Below, piece after piece: positions 9,362 through 20,535 of a stretch of 64,000 nt of DNA. Below the pieces are notes generated by a model, which saw nothing but the letters and a program-made list of their open reading frames with translations, had not been told where the DNA came from and did no database searches. This DNA comes from Arthrinium phaeospermum (taxonomy: Eukaryota; Ascomycota; Sordariomycetes; Amphisphaeriales; Apiosporaceae): the NCBI GenBank assembly GCA_006503535.1, contig QYRS01000002.1:124001-188000 (forward strand), given 5' to 3'. Every line of letters starts with the position of its first letter. Within the stretch, counting starts at the first letter, position 1. A program made the position numbers and the translations under genes.

Positions 9362-11848
9362 ATGGCCTCTGTGGGCGTCGGAATTGACATCGGCACCGCC
9401 AATACGCGAGTCGCCGTGTATCGCAATGACAAATACGAGATCGTCCCCGACGAGGACGGCTCGCCGAGCATGCCGTCCTACGTCTCCTTCGGCGAGAAGC
9501 AGCGCTTCTTCGGAGCCGCCGCAAAACGCCAGGCCAACCGAAACCCGGAAAACACGGTCTTCAATGTGCTGCGACTACTAGGGAGAGACTTCATCGACGC
9601 GGGGCTGCAGGACGACTTGAACTATCTGCCGTTCCGGGTGGTGGGCGACGACAAACCACTCATCCAAGTCCGCTACCTCGGCCAGGAGGTCCGGTTCACC
9701 CCGGAACAGGTCCTGGCCATGATCCTGTCCAAGGCCAAACAAAACGCCGAGGCTTATCTCCACCAGACCGTCACGGAAGTCCAGATCAGCGTGCCCGCGG
9801 ACTTCGGGATCCGCAAGTACGACGCCGTCCGCGACGCCGCCGCCATCGCCGGCCTCGAGGTCCTGGAGCTGCTGCCCAGCCCGACCTGCGCCTCGTACGT
9901 CCTGGGAATCGGACGGCCCGAGAAGGACCCGTACTCGTACGTCATCGCCGACGCCGGAGCGGGCGGCTTCAGCGTCGCCGTGATCACCTGCGACGAGGAC
10001 GTCCACGAGGTCGCGTCCGTCGTGGGCGATGTGGGGCTGGGCGGTGAAGACTTCCTCAAGAACCTGGTCTACCACTTCGTCGACCGGATCAGGGACATGT
10101 GGAACAAGGACATCACCAAGAATAGGAAGGCCATTCAGCGCCTCCGGAGTGCGTGCGAGCAGGCCATCTGCGACCTGTCGTCTGCGCAGACCACCAAGAT
10201 TGACCTCGAAGCTCTGTTCGAGGGTCGTAACTTCTTCCATCACTTCACCCGGAAGGACTTTGAGGTTTTCAGTGCGCAGCTGATCAAGCGGATGCGAGAG
10301 ACACTTGACCAGGCTCTGGACGAGGCAAAGGTCACCAAGTCCGAGGTCAAGTACATCTTCCCCCTCGGGGGCTGCTCGAGGATGCCTCAGGTTCGGAAGT
10401 TGCTGTCCGACTGCTTTGACGGCAGCGATCTCGACAGATTTCTCGATACAGAAGAAGCCCAAGTCTGCGGGCTCGCTGTCGGTGCATCCATCAAGACGGG
10501 TGACCAGTCAAACAGCCGATCTAGTGAGCCCCTCCTCCTATCCGCCCTCCCGAAGAGTTTAGGGGTCGGGACTTTGGGGACCGGGACCCAAGTGGGAGGT
10601 GTCGACAAGATATTGCTCAGGAATTCGATGATGATCAACAGGAAGGAATCGGTCTTTTCCTTGTCCCTCACCGACTACGACCCGGGCGTGTCATATACCC
10701 CAAAACAGGGCAAGCCCAAACCCGCCGGTGAGCTATCGCCCGGTATGCGAGTCATGGACTTCTACGAGGGCGAAGGCTCGTCTGCCTCGAAGAATGAGCG
10801 TGTGGGCACACTCTATCTTGATCCGATACTGCCGCCGCCGGGGCCGGAGGTAATCAGCCTCAGAGTCAAACTCGATTCGAGAAGCGGTTTCCGAGTTAAG
10901 GCCAAGGTGACAGCACTCGAGACGGGCTCTGCTCACTCTGGAACGAAGAATTCCATCTCGATGTTCCTGGGAGACCGGCTGCCCGAGGAACGCCTCCAGC
11001 AGTTGATAACGGACGAGGCGAAGTACAGAAAGGCCGACGATGCGGAGGCCCAGCGGGTTGCCCAGCGCGTCGAGCTGGACCGGCAAATCGCCAACCTGTC
11101 GGAAATGCTTTCGTCAGACTATGCAACGGTGGTGGAGAGAAAGCCCAACTTGCGGGAGACACTCGACGGCATGAGGACCTGGTTGGAAGATAATGATGAT
11201 GCGCCACTGACCGAGTACCGGACCAAACTGCAAATACTGAACAGTATCCACTGGGATCTACAAGACAGAGGCACGCAATCGCACAGCAGCAGCCAGACCG
11301 CCGCCGACCCTGCGCCGCCGTACCAGAAAGACCCGGATGCAACAGCTCGGACGCCCAGCAGTCCTAGCCTCTTGCGAAAGGAGATTCAGGAGATGATTTC
11401 TTGGCTGGACAAAATCCGAGCAGACTTTGACCAAAAGAAGAAACGTCTCGAGGAGACGCTGGAAGGCTTGGCGGACAGCGTTTCAGATCCGACCGACGAT
11501 CCCGAGCCCAGAGAGGGCAAACCGGCTCACAAACGACCGCCCAGCATGGACGCAGCCGAGAGGTTCGCGAGCCACTTTGACGGATCCAAGAAGTCCTACA
11601 CGGCTGCGGACTTGGACATGATCTCGGCCTACCTTCGAACCCAGGGCGAGGAGAAGCACAGCCGAAATCCTAAGCTCTACACAGTGTTACGGCTGATTGA
11701 CGAATTAGACATGTACGACCATTTTGTCGGACGAGGTATCTCAGACGCCATAATCCATCTCCTGAGCTACGAGTCTTTGCCGCCATCCATCAACATGGAG
11801 ACTGCGAGGAAGTTCATGGGTCGACGGTCAGTGGTGATGGAGGCTTAG
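9362..11848 (+). CDS. Divergent Hsp70-family ATPase
   Basis: A single exon of 828 codons. The actin/Hsp70 nucleotide-binding domain is present: phosphate-1 motif IDIGTANTRV (residues 8-17), SVPADFG (about 144-150), a degenerate phosphate-2 motif DAGAGGFSVAV (from residue 197; Hsp70s normally have DLGGGT), and adenosine motif LGGCSRMPQVRKLL (about 334). A substrate-binding-like beta domain follows (about 385-530, from SALPKSLGVGT), then a long charged helical C-terminus (530-828) with predicted coiled coil. It lacks an EEVD co-chaperone tail and any signal peptide or KDEL, so it is probably cytosolic. It is longer than canonical Hsp70 (about 640). Such divergent Hsp70-like proteins are numerous in filamentous fungi and their clients are unknown. 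The weak phosphate-2 motif leaves ATP turnover uncertain. Confidence 0.85.
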   Translation: MASVGVGIDIGTANTRVAVYRNDKYEIVPDEDGSPSMPSYVSFGEKQRFFGAAAKRQANRNPENTVFNVLRLLGRDFIDAGLQDDLNYLPFRVVGDDKPLIQVRYLGQEVRFTPEQVLAMILSKAKQNAEAYLHQTVTEVQISVPADFGIRKYDAVRDAAAIAGLEVLELLPSPTCASYVLGIGRPEKDPYSYVIADAGAGGFSVAVITCDEDVHEVASVVGDVGLGGEDFLKNLVYHFVDRIRDMWNKDITKNRKAIQRLRSACEQAICDLSSAQTTKIDLEALFEGRNFFHHFTRKDFEVFSAQLIKRMRETLDQALDEAKVTKSEVKYIFPLGGCSRMPQVRKLLSDCFDGSDLDRFLDTEEAQVCGLAVGASIKTGDQSNSRSSEPLLLSALPKSLGVGTLGTGTQVGGVDKILLRNSMMINRKESVFSLSLTDYDPGVSYTPKQGKPKPAGELSPGMRVMDFYEGEGSSASKNERVGTLYLDPILPPPGPEVISLRVKLDSRSGFRVKAKVTALETGSAHSGTKNSISMFLGDRLPEERLQQLITDEAKYRKADDAEAQRVAQRVELDRQIANLSEMLSSDYATVVERKPNLRETLDGMRTWLEDNDDAPLTEYRTKLQILNSIHWDLQDRGTQSHSSSQTAADPAPPYQKDPDATARTPSSPSLLRKEIQEMISWLDKIRADFDQKKKRLEETLEGLADSVSDPTDDPEPREGKPAHKRPPSMDAAERFASHFDGSKKSYTAADLDMISAYLRTQGEEKHSRNPKLYTVLRLIDELDMYDHFVGRGISDAIIHLLSYESLPPSINMETARKFMGRRSVVMEA

Positions 11849-12214
11849 ATGATAATTCGTTATCCTTGACCCCATGTGGGATCTCTTTCGCAAATTGCAA
11901 GCCTCTCACGGCACGAACAAGATGATGATGACATTATGATATATGAAAGGAAAGTCTGGCGGGCGAAACCGAGGGCAACACATCATAATGAATGGCAACC
12001 GCTCAGCAATAATCCAGTGGCCACATGGCCTAATTAGGGGCCTCTTGACGACGATGTGAACATGTTTCTTTTACTTTGGCCTGTCTGACAGAATACTGGT
12101 AGCATTGGTCTTTCTATGGGGGATATTGTCGAGGAATAGCATGAGAACAGACTGGTCCCGATTATCAGCCTTACCAGGTATGAATCAAAATTCAGAGCAC
12201 ATGTCGTACACTGC
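11849..12214. other. Convergent 3' intergenic
   Basis: The space between the ends of the Hsp70-like (+) and lectin-like (-) genes; it should hold both polyadenylation regions. No gene was seen. Confidence 0.4.
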
Positions 12215-13548
12215 CTATTTAAGCTCGCCGGCCTGAAGAACCTGCTGGTTCTCGGTGTCATGGAAGATCTTGTCGTCTCCGGATTTGGAGTACTTCCCGA
12301 TCGACCAAGTCTGGTCAGCCGCCGGCTCCCAGCCCGTGCCGGACCAGATCTGCATGCGCACATCGTTTTCCTCGTCGATGCCGAAGATGTATAAGAAGGC
12401 TATGTATAGTTAGCATATATCACCAAGATCCCAGAAGTGCATCATCGCTGAGGAAAGAAACAGAGGCAAGGACCGACCTGTGTTGTTCTTGGCCACCAGC
12501 GCGGGCTCCGACACAAACGGCCCCGCCAGCGTCCACCACTCCTCGACCGACGGGTTCCACCGCCCGGCGTCGTAGTTCTTGATGCGCAGCTTGCCGTCCT
12601 CGAGGCCCTTGCCGACCGTGTCGACGTGGTCGGGCTTCCAGTGCACGACGCGCGGCGTGTCGGTGAACTCGCCGCCCAGCTTCTCCCACTTGTTGTCGGG
12701 CGACGGCTGGTACCCCTGCCCGTCCCAGTAGAGGTGGTGCAGCGCGCCGTCCGACGAGTCGATGGCCCAGAAGTCCATGCGGTCGGCGCCCCACGACGTG
12801 GCGAGCGGGTTGCCGATGAAACCGGGGCCGCCCAGGTCCTCCCAGGCGGACCAGTCGCCGCCGGATTGGTAGTACTTGTGCATCAGGGACCCGTTGGCGG
12901 CGTGACCGATGATGTCGAGGCGGCCCTCGCCCCAGGACACGATGGCGGGGTCGCTGAAGAACTCGCCGCCAAAGTCCTCCCACTTGTCGCCCGAGGGGAA
13001 CCAGTCCTTGCCCGTCCAAGCCTTGTGGACGTAGGCGCCCTTCTTGGTCCGCCCGACGATGTCGAGGCGGTTCTCGCCCCAGGACCTGGAGGACACGGCC
13101 TCGATGTGGTGATGGTGGCCGCCCAGGTCTTCGGCGCCCTTCCACGAGGGACCCCACTCGCCGCCGCCAAAGTACTTGTGCATGACGTTGCCGCCCGAGG
13201 CGTTGACGTAGACGATGTCGAGGCGCCCTTCGCCCCACGAGGTCACCGAGGGGCAGCCCTTGGCCTGCGAGGGGAGGTACTCGAACTGGCCGGCGGGCTG
13301 CCAGTCGTGGCCGGTGTAGAACTTGTGCCAGATGGACGAGTCTTCGGCGACGCCAAACAGGTCGACGCGGGGGTCGGACCAGGACACCGCCGAAAGGCAT
13401 GGGTTGTCCGTCATGGCCGCAGCGAGCTGGGATAGAGGTAATTAGCGGTCATATCGTCTCGGAGCGATATAGGTAAAAGGGGTTTTGGGTGTGGACCTAC
13501 AGCTGCTGTCTGGATCAAAGCGGCGAGCTTGCGGTAGATCATTTTCAT
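12215..13548 (-). CDS. Secreted seven-bladed PLL-like beta-propeller lectin
   Basis: Three exons: 13548-13501, 13426-12478 and 12399-12215, 393 residues. The short first exon is inferred: it starts ATGAAAATG, has a GTAGGT donor and a CCCAG acceptor, joins in frame, and together with the next codons makes a signal-like peptide (MKMIYRKLAALIQTAALAAA). Without it, translation would begin at 13414 with MTDNP and no signal. The body is about seven repeats of roughly 48 residues with the core SWGEGRLDIIG...G.LMHKYY...W..WEDLGG, the pattern of DUF346/PLL-type lectins, known from Photorhabdus as seven-bladed propellers that bind fucosylated or related sugars. The last blade spans the second intron. 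Sugar specificity cannot be read here. It is convergent with the Hsp70-like gene and is likely extracellular or wall-associated. Confidence 0.8.
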
Positions 13549-14485
13549 TGTTTTGCTCAGGGTCGAAACTCTGCCGGCAAATTATGGGACGAAATCTAGA
13601 GGGAGCTTCTTTGCCCGCCCGAGTAGACGTCCGCCTTTATGTGTTTTTTCGGTATCCGTAGATCTGCGATTAACAAAACGCCATTGCGATCATTTTGATG
13701 CATCTCCTTGCCGCGGTGGTGGGGTTGGTCCGAGACATTTGGCTGGGTGACGCCATTATCTTGGTCCTAACGATCCCTGACCCCAGGGCACAGTAGCGCT
13801 ACGGGTACTGCTACGGGGAATGTGCTAAATTTGGCTGCAGCTGGCCAATCACGACTCCAGCTCTGTAAAACATGGCGTCCAGGATGTGCCGACAAGAAAC
13901 AGAGCGATTTACGTTCAGTGCAAGTAGACCAATTCTCCCAGCTAGCCACCAAAAAGCCTCTTGTGCAGTCGAAGCAGGCGGGGGAGGCGACCCGAGTTTA
14001 GGTGGGACGATGATCTGAGACACTCTCGGCCCCAGCCGCAGCTCGCTATGCCCGGTAGCCTTTTGGCATGGGCAGGGGGTCTGCAGCTACGTGCCGTGTG
14101 AGACAACCGGGTTGTCGGGGTCGAATTGTATGAAATAGCCCCGACTACACAAGCACCGAATGCGCCTACGGTTTACACGATGGCCGGCTAGCTATGCATC
14201 ACGCAAGCCATGGATTGACTTCGAGTTGTGGCAGTGCTTGATTGGCGAGGTGTCCCTGCCTGGCGTCTGGACTACATCTGCAGCCATTCGCATTGGAAAC
14301 CCAATGTCTCGAAATAGCAACGCCAAAGTTGCCTCGCACAGCAGCAGATCGTCTTTGCTAGTTCCACGGCACATATATGTGCAGCTCGCCAAAAGCCAGA
14401 TCTGCGATCGAATTACAGTATGCAAGTCTCAAACCATCTTCCTTAACTACAGTACAGCGTTTGCCACTTCAGTGCTGACTGTCTT
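13549..14485. other. Intergenic, no gene seen
   Basis: About 0.94 kb between the lectin start and the 3' end of the flavoenzyme gene. Short frames on both strands overlap and resemble nothing known. Confidence 0.45.
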
Positions 14486-15628
14486 TCACTCCTCCACGTC
14501 GTCCTCGGCCTGCAAGCTATGCACCACCCCCGCCGCCGCCGTGGAGCCCATGTAGATCGCCGTCGGCACCGACTTGAGCAGGGCGGCGCAGTCCCCCATC
14601 GCGAGCACGCCCTCGACGCTCGTCGTCGGGAACGGCGAGGCGACCTTGACGAAGCCGCCTCTGGGTTCCAGCTCGAGCCCCAGCTGTGCGGCGAAGGGGC
14701 CCGCCTGCTCCGTGTCGGGCGCGTGCAGCAGGAAGCCTTCGCGGACGACGGTGCCGTCTTCGAGGGTGACGAGAAGGACGTGATGGGCATCGTTCTCGTC
14801 GTCTCCGGGAGCTGGGGAAGAAGACGCGGTGGAAGATACTGATGCCGGCTTCTCCGGGTCCTTGGCCAACGACGCGATCTTCCGGTCTTCGATGCGGAAC
14901 TTCTTGGTCGACTTGAGGGCATCGCGAATCTGCACGCCGACTTGGGGGTTCCCGTTGGTGTAGATCGTGACCTGGTCCGCGAGCCGGGCTGCCATTCGCG
15001 CCACCACTGGGCCCATCATGGGGTTAGTCAAGGCGCCCGTGGCGAGGAGGCCGGCTGAGGGGCGGCCGCGCTCTTCGTAGCCATGGCAGAATGCGCAGTG
15101 GAAGCTGTTATACCGACAGGGTCAGCAAGTGTGTCATCTCAAACCGGTCTGATAAGAAAGGTTATGATGACGATGCGCAAGAGTGAGGAGGGGATAATGC
15201 ATGACTTACATGCTGCGACCCCACAGCTCATCATACCCAGGTATATCACCTGGCATGATATCCCGAACCCCAGAAGCCACGATAACGCGACGCCCGTGAT
15301 ACTTGTTCCCGTTGGTGTCTACAGCCTCGAACAGAAGTGGCTTGCCGTCGCCGACCTTCGCGACCCGCGCGATCTCGCATTCCTCAAAGCGAATCGTGTC
15401 GTACCGCGCGAGGATCTGTTTCCGCGACACGGCGCGGAACTCGGCCGGGTCCTTGTGGTCCCAGCCGGGCACGTTGTGCATGTGGCGCGCGCGCTCGTTG
15501 CGGAAGCGCGCCGAGCTGAAGACGACGGCCGTGTGCAGCTGGCGGGCTAGTCCCGCGGCGGCGCTGAGACCCGCGGGGCCGCCGCCGAGGATGAGGACGT
15601 CGGCGACGTTGGCAGGGTTGGTGGACAT
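14486..15628 (-). CDS. Thioredoxin-reductase/GliT-like FAD oxidoreductase
   Basis: Two exons, 15628-15210 and 15104-14486 (intron 105 bp, GTAAGT donor, AACAG acceptor), 345 residues. An N-terminal FAD-binding Rossmann motif, VLILGGGPAGLSAAAGLARQ (about 11-30), is followed by the redox pair CAFCHGYE (Cys143, Cys146) and a C-terminal FAD-contact block containing GVLAMGDCA. The size and the CxxCHGYE form fit the branch holding fungal dithiol oxidases such as GliT and related reductases rather than the cytosolic TrxR with CATCDG. The reaction would be dithiol/disulfide exchange with bound FAD. A Ser/Pro-rich insertion (SVSSTASSSPAPGDDEND) lies in the NAD(P)-type domain. No epipolythiodioxopiperazine-type biosynthetic enzyme is visible nearby, so a metabolic partner cannot be named. 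Confidence 0.82.
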
Positions 15629-16365
15629 TTTGCTTCGGGGTAGGGGGAGTGTGGGTTAGGAATAGGAGTCTGATCGATACGTGGAATGGACGGGGGATGT
15701 TGTGCCGATAGATGGATTTGGAGCTGGAAGGTCAGTATTGTGTGCGGGGATGGTCTCATCAGGAAATCAGGCCCTTGTGCTTCTCTTTAAATGAAGATGT
15801 TAACGCTTCGTCGAGACGCGCCGGAGACATACCTCGGAGACATTGCCATGCCTTGGGTCAAGTTGTGTGTAACGTGTTCAGCAGCCAACCGAAATCTTCT
15901 CGCAGGGTGCTGATCCTCGTCATCCTACACCAGCCCCTAGCCAAAAACACTCGCATATTCTGCTAACATCATGTAGTGCCCACATACACACTACTGAAAT
16001 CGGCAAGTTCTCACACATTTCGTGACTTGTCCCACGAACCGCGACCGATGAAAGATGAATCATCTTGATTCATTCCCCGGGGCATGGATCATGAGCTCCA
16101 TCACAAAAGGCTCCGCAAAGTGTCCGAGATGATGATGTGGATCGGCCTGGGATAATCTGGAGTCGCGGACCCTCCCGTTATCCTTGCACATCCGGGGTTG
16201 CTGCGGAGCTTTGGACTCCCACTTCGCATACCTACAATAAGGATAGTTTCAAGTGGTCATCATTTCATTGCTTCATCATATCTATGTAGGTATCTGAAGT
16301 CGTGTATCATGTCTCGTAAACGGCAAGTCACATCCCGTCTCTCGCTCGCGCCAATCAAAGCTAAA
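15629..16365. other. Intergenic, no gene seen
   Basis: The promoter of the flavoenzyme gene and the 3' region of the Arb1 gene. A large plus-strand open frame starting at about 16200 is the antisense shadow of Arb1 and is not counted. Confidence 0.5.
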
Positions 16366-18030
16366 TCAGCCCTCCAAGTCATCCTCCGCCATCTTGGCCG
16401 GGTCTTCGTGACCAATATTCGGCTGGGAGACCGAGGGGGCAGGTCTCTCATTGAGGACCGGGTCCTTCCAAGTGACCATCAGGCTCTGGGGAAGCAGGGT
16501 GTCGAAGCTGGTGCGGACCTCCTTGCATTCCTTGATGAAGCGGAACCCGCCAATGTTGAGCTCACATACCACCAGCTCCATCTTCATGCCCGGCGTCAGT
16601 TTGCCAAGAAGATCGTCGTCGAGGATGAAGTTCTCGGTGGGCTGGTTGGCATCGTCAACGTCCTCGGGTCGGGGGACGTTGCTCCAGGCATGATCGATGA
16701 TGGTGGCTCGGAGCAGGACAATGCCAGTGGGCGTGATCTTGCCACCCAGGTCCTGCTCCTTGAGCATCTCCTCGTTGTGAGTCTTGGTGCGCTTCTTGGG
16801 TCGGTGGGTCGAGACTACCTGGTAGGCCTGCGTCTTGGTGCTGACAACTCGCATCTCTCGCGGCTCCGTCTCGTAGATGGTCTGCTTCAGCTTTTCGTCC
16901 TTGATCTTGTCCATGAGGTTGAAGCGGAAGATGGCCAGTTGCAGATGAGCGTCGAGCTCCTCGGGATTGTAGCGCATGTCGACTCCCGCCCATTCGGATG
17001 CTTTCTTGTCCTTCGCGGTCTCACTTGCAGGCTTCTCCGGCTCATAGGTCTTGAAGATTCCGCCGTCACAGAACAGGAAGCGGGCGGCCGTGTTGAACGA
17101 GTCAGGCAGAGCTGCGTAGAGATCGTAGGTGTTGCGCAGCTCGTCGGGCGCAATGTCGCAGATGAGCTGGGCGGCCTTGATGTTGTCCGTATATTCGGGG
17201 CACACGTCGTGGTGGAGGACGTAGTTCAGGAAGTTGTGGATGATGCGGCCCGCCTCGCGAGTATCGGTCTCGGGGTCGACCTGCGTGAAGCACTCGGGGA
17301 TGAAGCGCGAGAGGAAGCCCTTGACCACGCCCTCAAAGTCGACCACCCAGCCCTCGGCGAACTTGGGGTGGTAGAACTTGGCGCTGTGGGCGCCGGTTTG
17401 GATGAAGTCGGTGGCGGTCATGAGGCGGATCTCGTCCGTGGTGGCCTCGCGGATGGCGTCGGCGTCCATGCCGCCAAACTGGCGCTGGGTGGCCTGAATG
17501 CCGCCAAAGAAGAGGTACTTGTCGAAGATGTGGCCGTTGCGCGTGGCCACCTTGCGCTTCTGGCGGTAGCGCTGGATGCAGTCCTCGATACGCTGCTCGA
17601 ACGGGATCTCGGGCGCATACAGGTGCTTCTCCTCTGAGGCTTCGGCGGGAGTCGTCGGGGTGTCGCAGAAGTTTTCTTTGGATGGGTTAGCTTTCAAGAT
17701 GGTAAGAGGGAGAGAATGTTTCCAGGGCCCCGACTTACCCTCGAATCCAGTGATGTGTCTTCGCTTCTTGCCAGTCTTCTTGTTGCGCTTCTTCTTCTTA
17801 GGCTTGCCATCCTCCAAGGCCAGGTCGGCGACACTGGCAATGGCACCGTCCACCTCAGAGTCATCTTGAGCAACTGCATCAGTCGCTTCATCGCCGATGC
17901 TAGAAAGCAGCTCAGTCTGGCTACTCTTGCTGTCCATAGAATGGACCTGGGAATCACTGGGTGCGGTAGTGGATGCCATAACAGCCTCTGCTGGACCGTC
18001 ACCAGAAGGTGCGACGGTCTGATCAGCCAT
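16366..18030 (-). CDS. arb1: Argonaute siRNA chaperone (ARC) complex subunit Arb1
   Basis: Two exons, 18030-17739 and 17675-16366, 533 residues. The 63-bp intron (GTAAGT donor, GCTAAC branch site, CAAAG acceptor) is a multiple of three with no stop, so the frame is open even if unspliced; splicing produces GFEENFCDTPTTPAE, the better match to the family. The N-terminus is acidic/Ser-rich with a basic patch (KPKKKKRNKKTGKKRR) that could be a nuclear signal. The core contains PFEQRIEDCIQRYRQKRK, IFDKYLFFGGI and WVVDFEGVVKGFLSRFIPE, typical of Arb1. In fission yeast Arb1 with Arb2 holds Argonaute carrying duplex siRNA and supports heterochromatin; the role here is by homology. It suggests a working small-RNA pathway in the organism. 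Confidence 0.85.
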   Translation of the reverse strand: MADQTVAPSGDGPAEAVMASTTAPSDSQVHSMDSKSSQTELLSSIGDEATDAVAQDDSEVDGAIASVADLALEDGKPKKKKRNKKTGKKRRHITGFEGKSGPWKHSLPLTILKANPSKENFCDTPTTPAEASEEKHLYAPEIPFEQRIEDCIQRYRQKRKVATRNGHIFDKYLFFGGIQATQRQFGGMDADAIREATTDEIRLMTATDFIQTGAHSAKFYHPKFAEGWVVDFEGVVKGFLSRFIPECFTQVDPETDTREAGRIIHNFLNYVLHHDVCPEYTDNIKAAQLICDIAPDELRNTYDLYAALPDSFNTAARFLFCDGGIFKTYEPEKPASETAKDKKASEWAGVDMRYNPEELDAHLQLAIFRFNLMDKIKDEKLKQTIYETEPREMRVVSTKTQAYQVVSTHRPKKRTKTHNEEMLKEQDLGGKITPTGIVLLRATIIDHAWSNVPRPEDVDDANQPTENFILDDDLLGKLTPGMKMELVVCELNIGGFRFIKECKEVRTSFDTLLPQSLMVTWKDPVLNERPAPSVSQPNIGHEDPAKMAEDDLEG

Positions 18031-20535
18031 TTTGCTTGATGTGACCCTGCAGTAAGTGTGTTGGGATATTTTGGTGGATTGTGGTTGTTTAGGTCGGCGA
18101 TGTGCCCAAGGTTGGTGGAAGTGAAGGGGCAGTGAAACTGAAGGTGACGCGATGCAGCAGACCCTTCTTGCCTTCCAATGGAAAAACGGCAGTTCGCAGT
18201 GAACAAGGCAGATGCAAGCAAATGCTCTCGCTCAGTTTTACTTATTGCCCTACCAGAAAATGGTATTGAAGCGAAATGCTCTATGGAGAGCACTTCAAGT
18301 TGAATACAAACCGTTTGCAGGGCACTTTGCTAGCAAGCAACGGGCTAACTTACAAAGCAGCCAGCACCAGTGCCAATTTCTTCCAGCTGCAATTCAGTTT
18401 GTTGGATCATGAATTTGACCTACCTGTAACAGCTTTGTCTTGTCGCTGTTATTGATGCTCATGCCAAATCACATCCAACATATGGATTATTTTCGTGGTT
18501 TGAAGAATTGCTTACCAGCTACAAACAATGGCTTGTCATTTCAACCTCACCTTGAGATGAGTGTGGAAGCTGGCCCCAACGCTTGGCAAATTCAACCACA
18601 AAAGGTAAGTAATGAATGCTGTATATCCATCTCTTGATTTAGCGATAAAGGAAATACTTCGTCTTTCATCAATTGGAAGCGGTTAGGATGAATGGCCACG
18701 TTAGATGGGATATATCCCCAACTTCCAACTGCCATGGGCCAGATGACCGATGCATGTCTCAAATGTTCCAACGCATCCCGTCGGGTGTCAGCACGTGCCA
18801 GCGGATTCTTTCATGTTATTTGCGACTCTCGCATCGATTGATTGATTCGATGAGGTGGCCAGATTGAACACGGGGTAGTGGGTTACTGATGCTTGTCAGA
18901 TGCCCTCTACGAGATGACCTGCAGCTGAATGATCGGGAAAGTGCGTGATGAGGCAAGATGGATATCGAGAGAGCATGCATGAGGCATGTTTCTCTTCGAC
19001 CAATGTGGCACATGGATGCATTTCCCAACGCAGATGCAACAACAACTGAGCAAATAGGAGGAATGCTGATGAGTGTGGCTCATTGCCCGAACTTTAGGCC
19101 AGAGCTAACATTAGTGGGTAGGGGTCCGCTAAACCATCGCCCTTCAGTGGGTAAGGCAGATTCTGGACGGGTGGCCTCAGTGGCTGAGCCGACGGAAACG
19201 CGCTGAAAGTCCGCCACACAACAGGCGTTGGGCGCTACGAGACAGGCAGCACAGCATTTGAACAGTGCTTCCAGAAGCGTCAGGGCGTGCCGTGTAAGCC
19301 GGCCGGACCGCAGCAAGACCACGTCGCCGTCAGACGTCACAGCCAGCACCAGTAAGCGGGCGGATTTCTGGGCAAAGCAGCGGCAGCAGCAGCGGGCAGC
19401 AGATCTTGGCCATTACAGTAACATGATGATAAGCCAGCGCCGGTGGGACTGGCGTTGAACCAATGAAAGCACCCGTGCGGGAACGTGTAACGAGATACCA
19501 ACTCGAGATTAATTGCCTGTCGTCTGTAGACGATGTACAGATTGTTCCAGTTTCAGTTGCCGGGTGCTGTTTCTTCCCAAGCCCCAACAGTCAGTTGGCG
19601 CTGTCTCTCGGTAATGCTGTTTGTCTGCGTCGCACCCGCTACGAAACCCATCAAATTTGATCTATCTGACATGCAGGAAAACACGGGCTTTCTGCATGGA
19701 CCCTGATGGCAAAGGGGGGCACTGACCTGGGCCAAGTAAAGAAAGCAGGGGCCAATATGTCGGGGAACAGGTAATAATTGTAGGAAAAATTAAGCCTAAC
19801 CGATGACGGCAGCGTCTTGCCCCTTGGAGCCCTACGTACTGCTGCTGCTGCTTCTTCCAGCTTTCTCACTCTCTCATCTCGACCTCTCTAACTAAAGCCT
19901 TAGCGCTCCCCGTCTCCCTGACTTCCAATCTTGAAGTGACTAACTCCTTGTACCTTTTTCGAGTCCCCTATTATTGGCCGGAACAACCTGTTTATGGCTG
20001 GCTGCGCCCTTCGTCACCCTCCCACTTCCACTCCCGCCTCTGATCCCTTTGATTCGATTTGATCCTGTGCTTTTCCCGCCCGCCCTGCTCCTTTGTATTG
20101 TAACCTTACCTTGACCAACCTTACTCATACCTCCATACGGGCATACACCTACCTATTCTTCTTATTTGTAGTCGAACCGCACCCCCTCCTTTACGTGCGC
20201 GTTGGGAACTATTCTTTATTTTTTTTCCATTTCCATTGACCATTCTCGAGTGCCGTTACATCGCCTTCCAGTTAGACAGGGTTTACCCAGGAAAGCCTAC
20301 CTATTCGCCTGCATTGTCATCACATGTTGTCGTGGTTGTTGTGTTTTCATTCTTTGTGCGCGGCCGTACAAGCGCCGAACCTACTATTGATCCATTGATT
20401 GCCCGAAAAACGAAACGAAACCACCGAGGAATAAATAAACCTTGACACTCCGACAACACATTCGGGTTAGAGGAGGAAAACCAGACCGAGTAAACCTGTC
20501 GAACAGGATCGCAAAACCTCAATTACGTTCATCTA
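18031..20535. other. Long intergenic region (2.5 kb)
   Basis: No coding region could be supported. The part from about 19850 to 20535 is pyrimidine-rich and probably includes the promoter and leader of the inositol-phosphate kinase gene. The rest is unassigned, with only short overlapping frames. Confidence 0.45.

Noticed and set aside
12626..13435. 269-codon plus-strand frame
   Set aside because: It is antisense to the PLL-like lectin exon and explained by its codon bias.
16198..17637. 479-codon open frame on the plus strand
   Set aside because: It is antisense to Arb1, is Leu/Val/Glu-rich as expected from a GC-rich shadow frame, and has no family resemblance.
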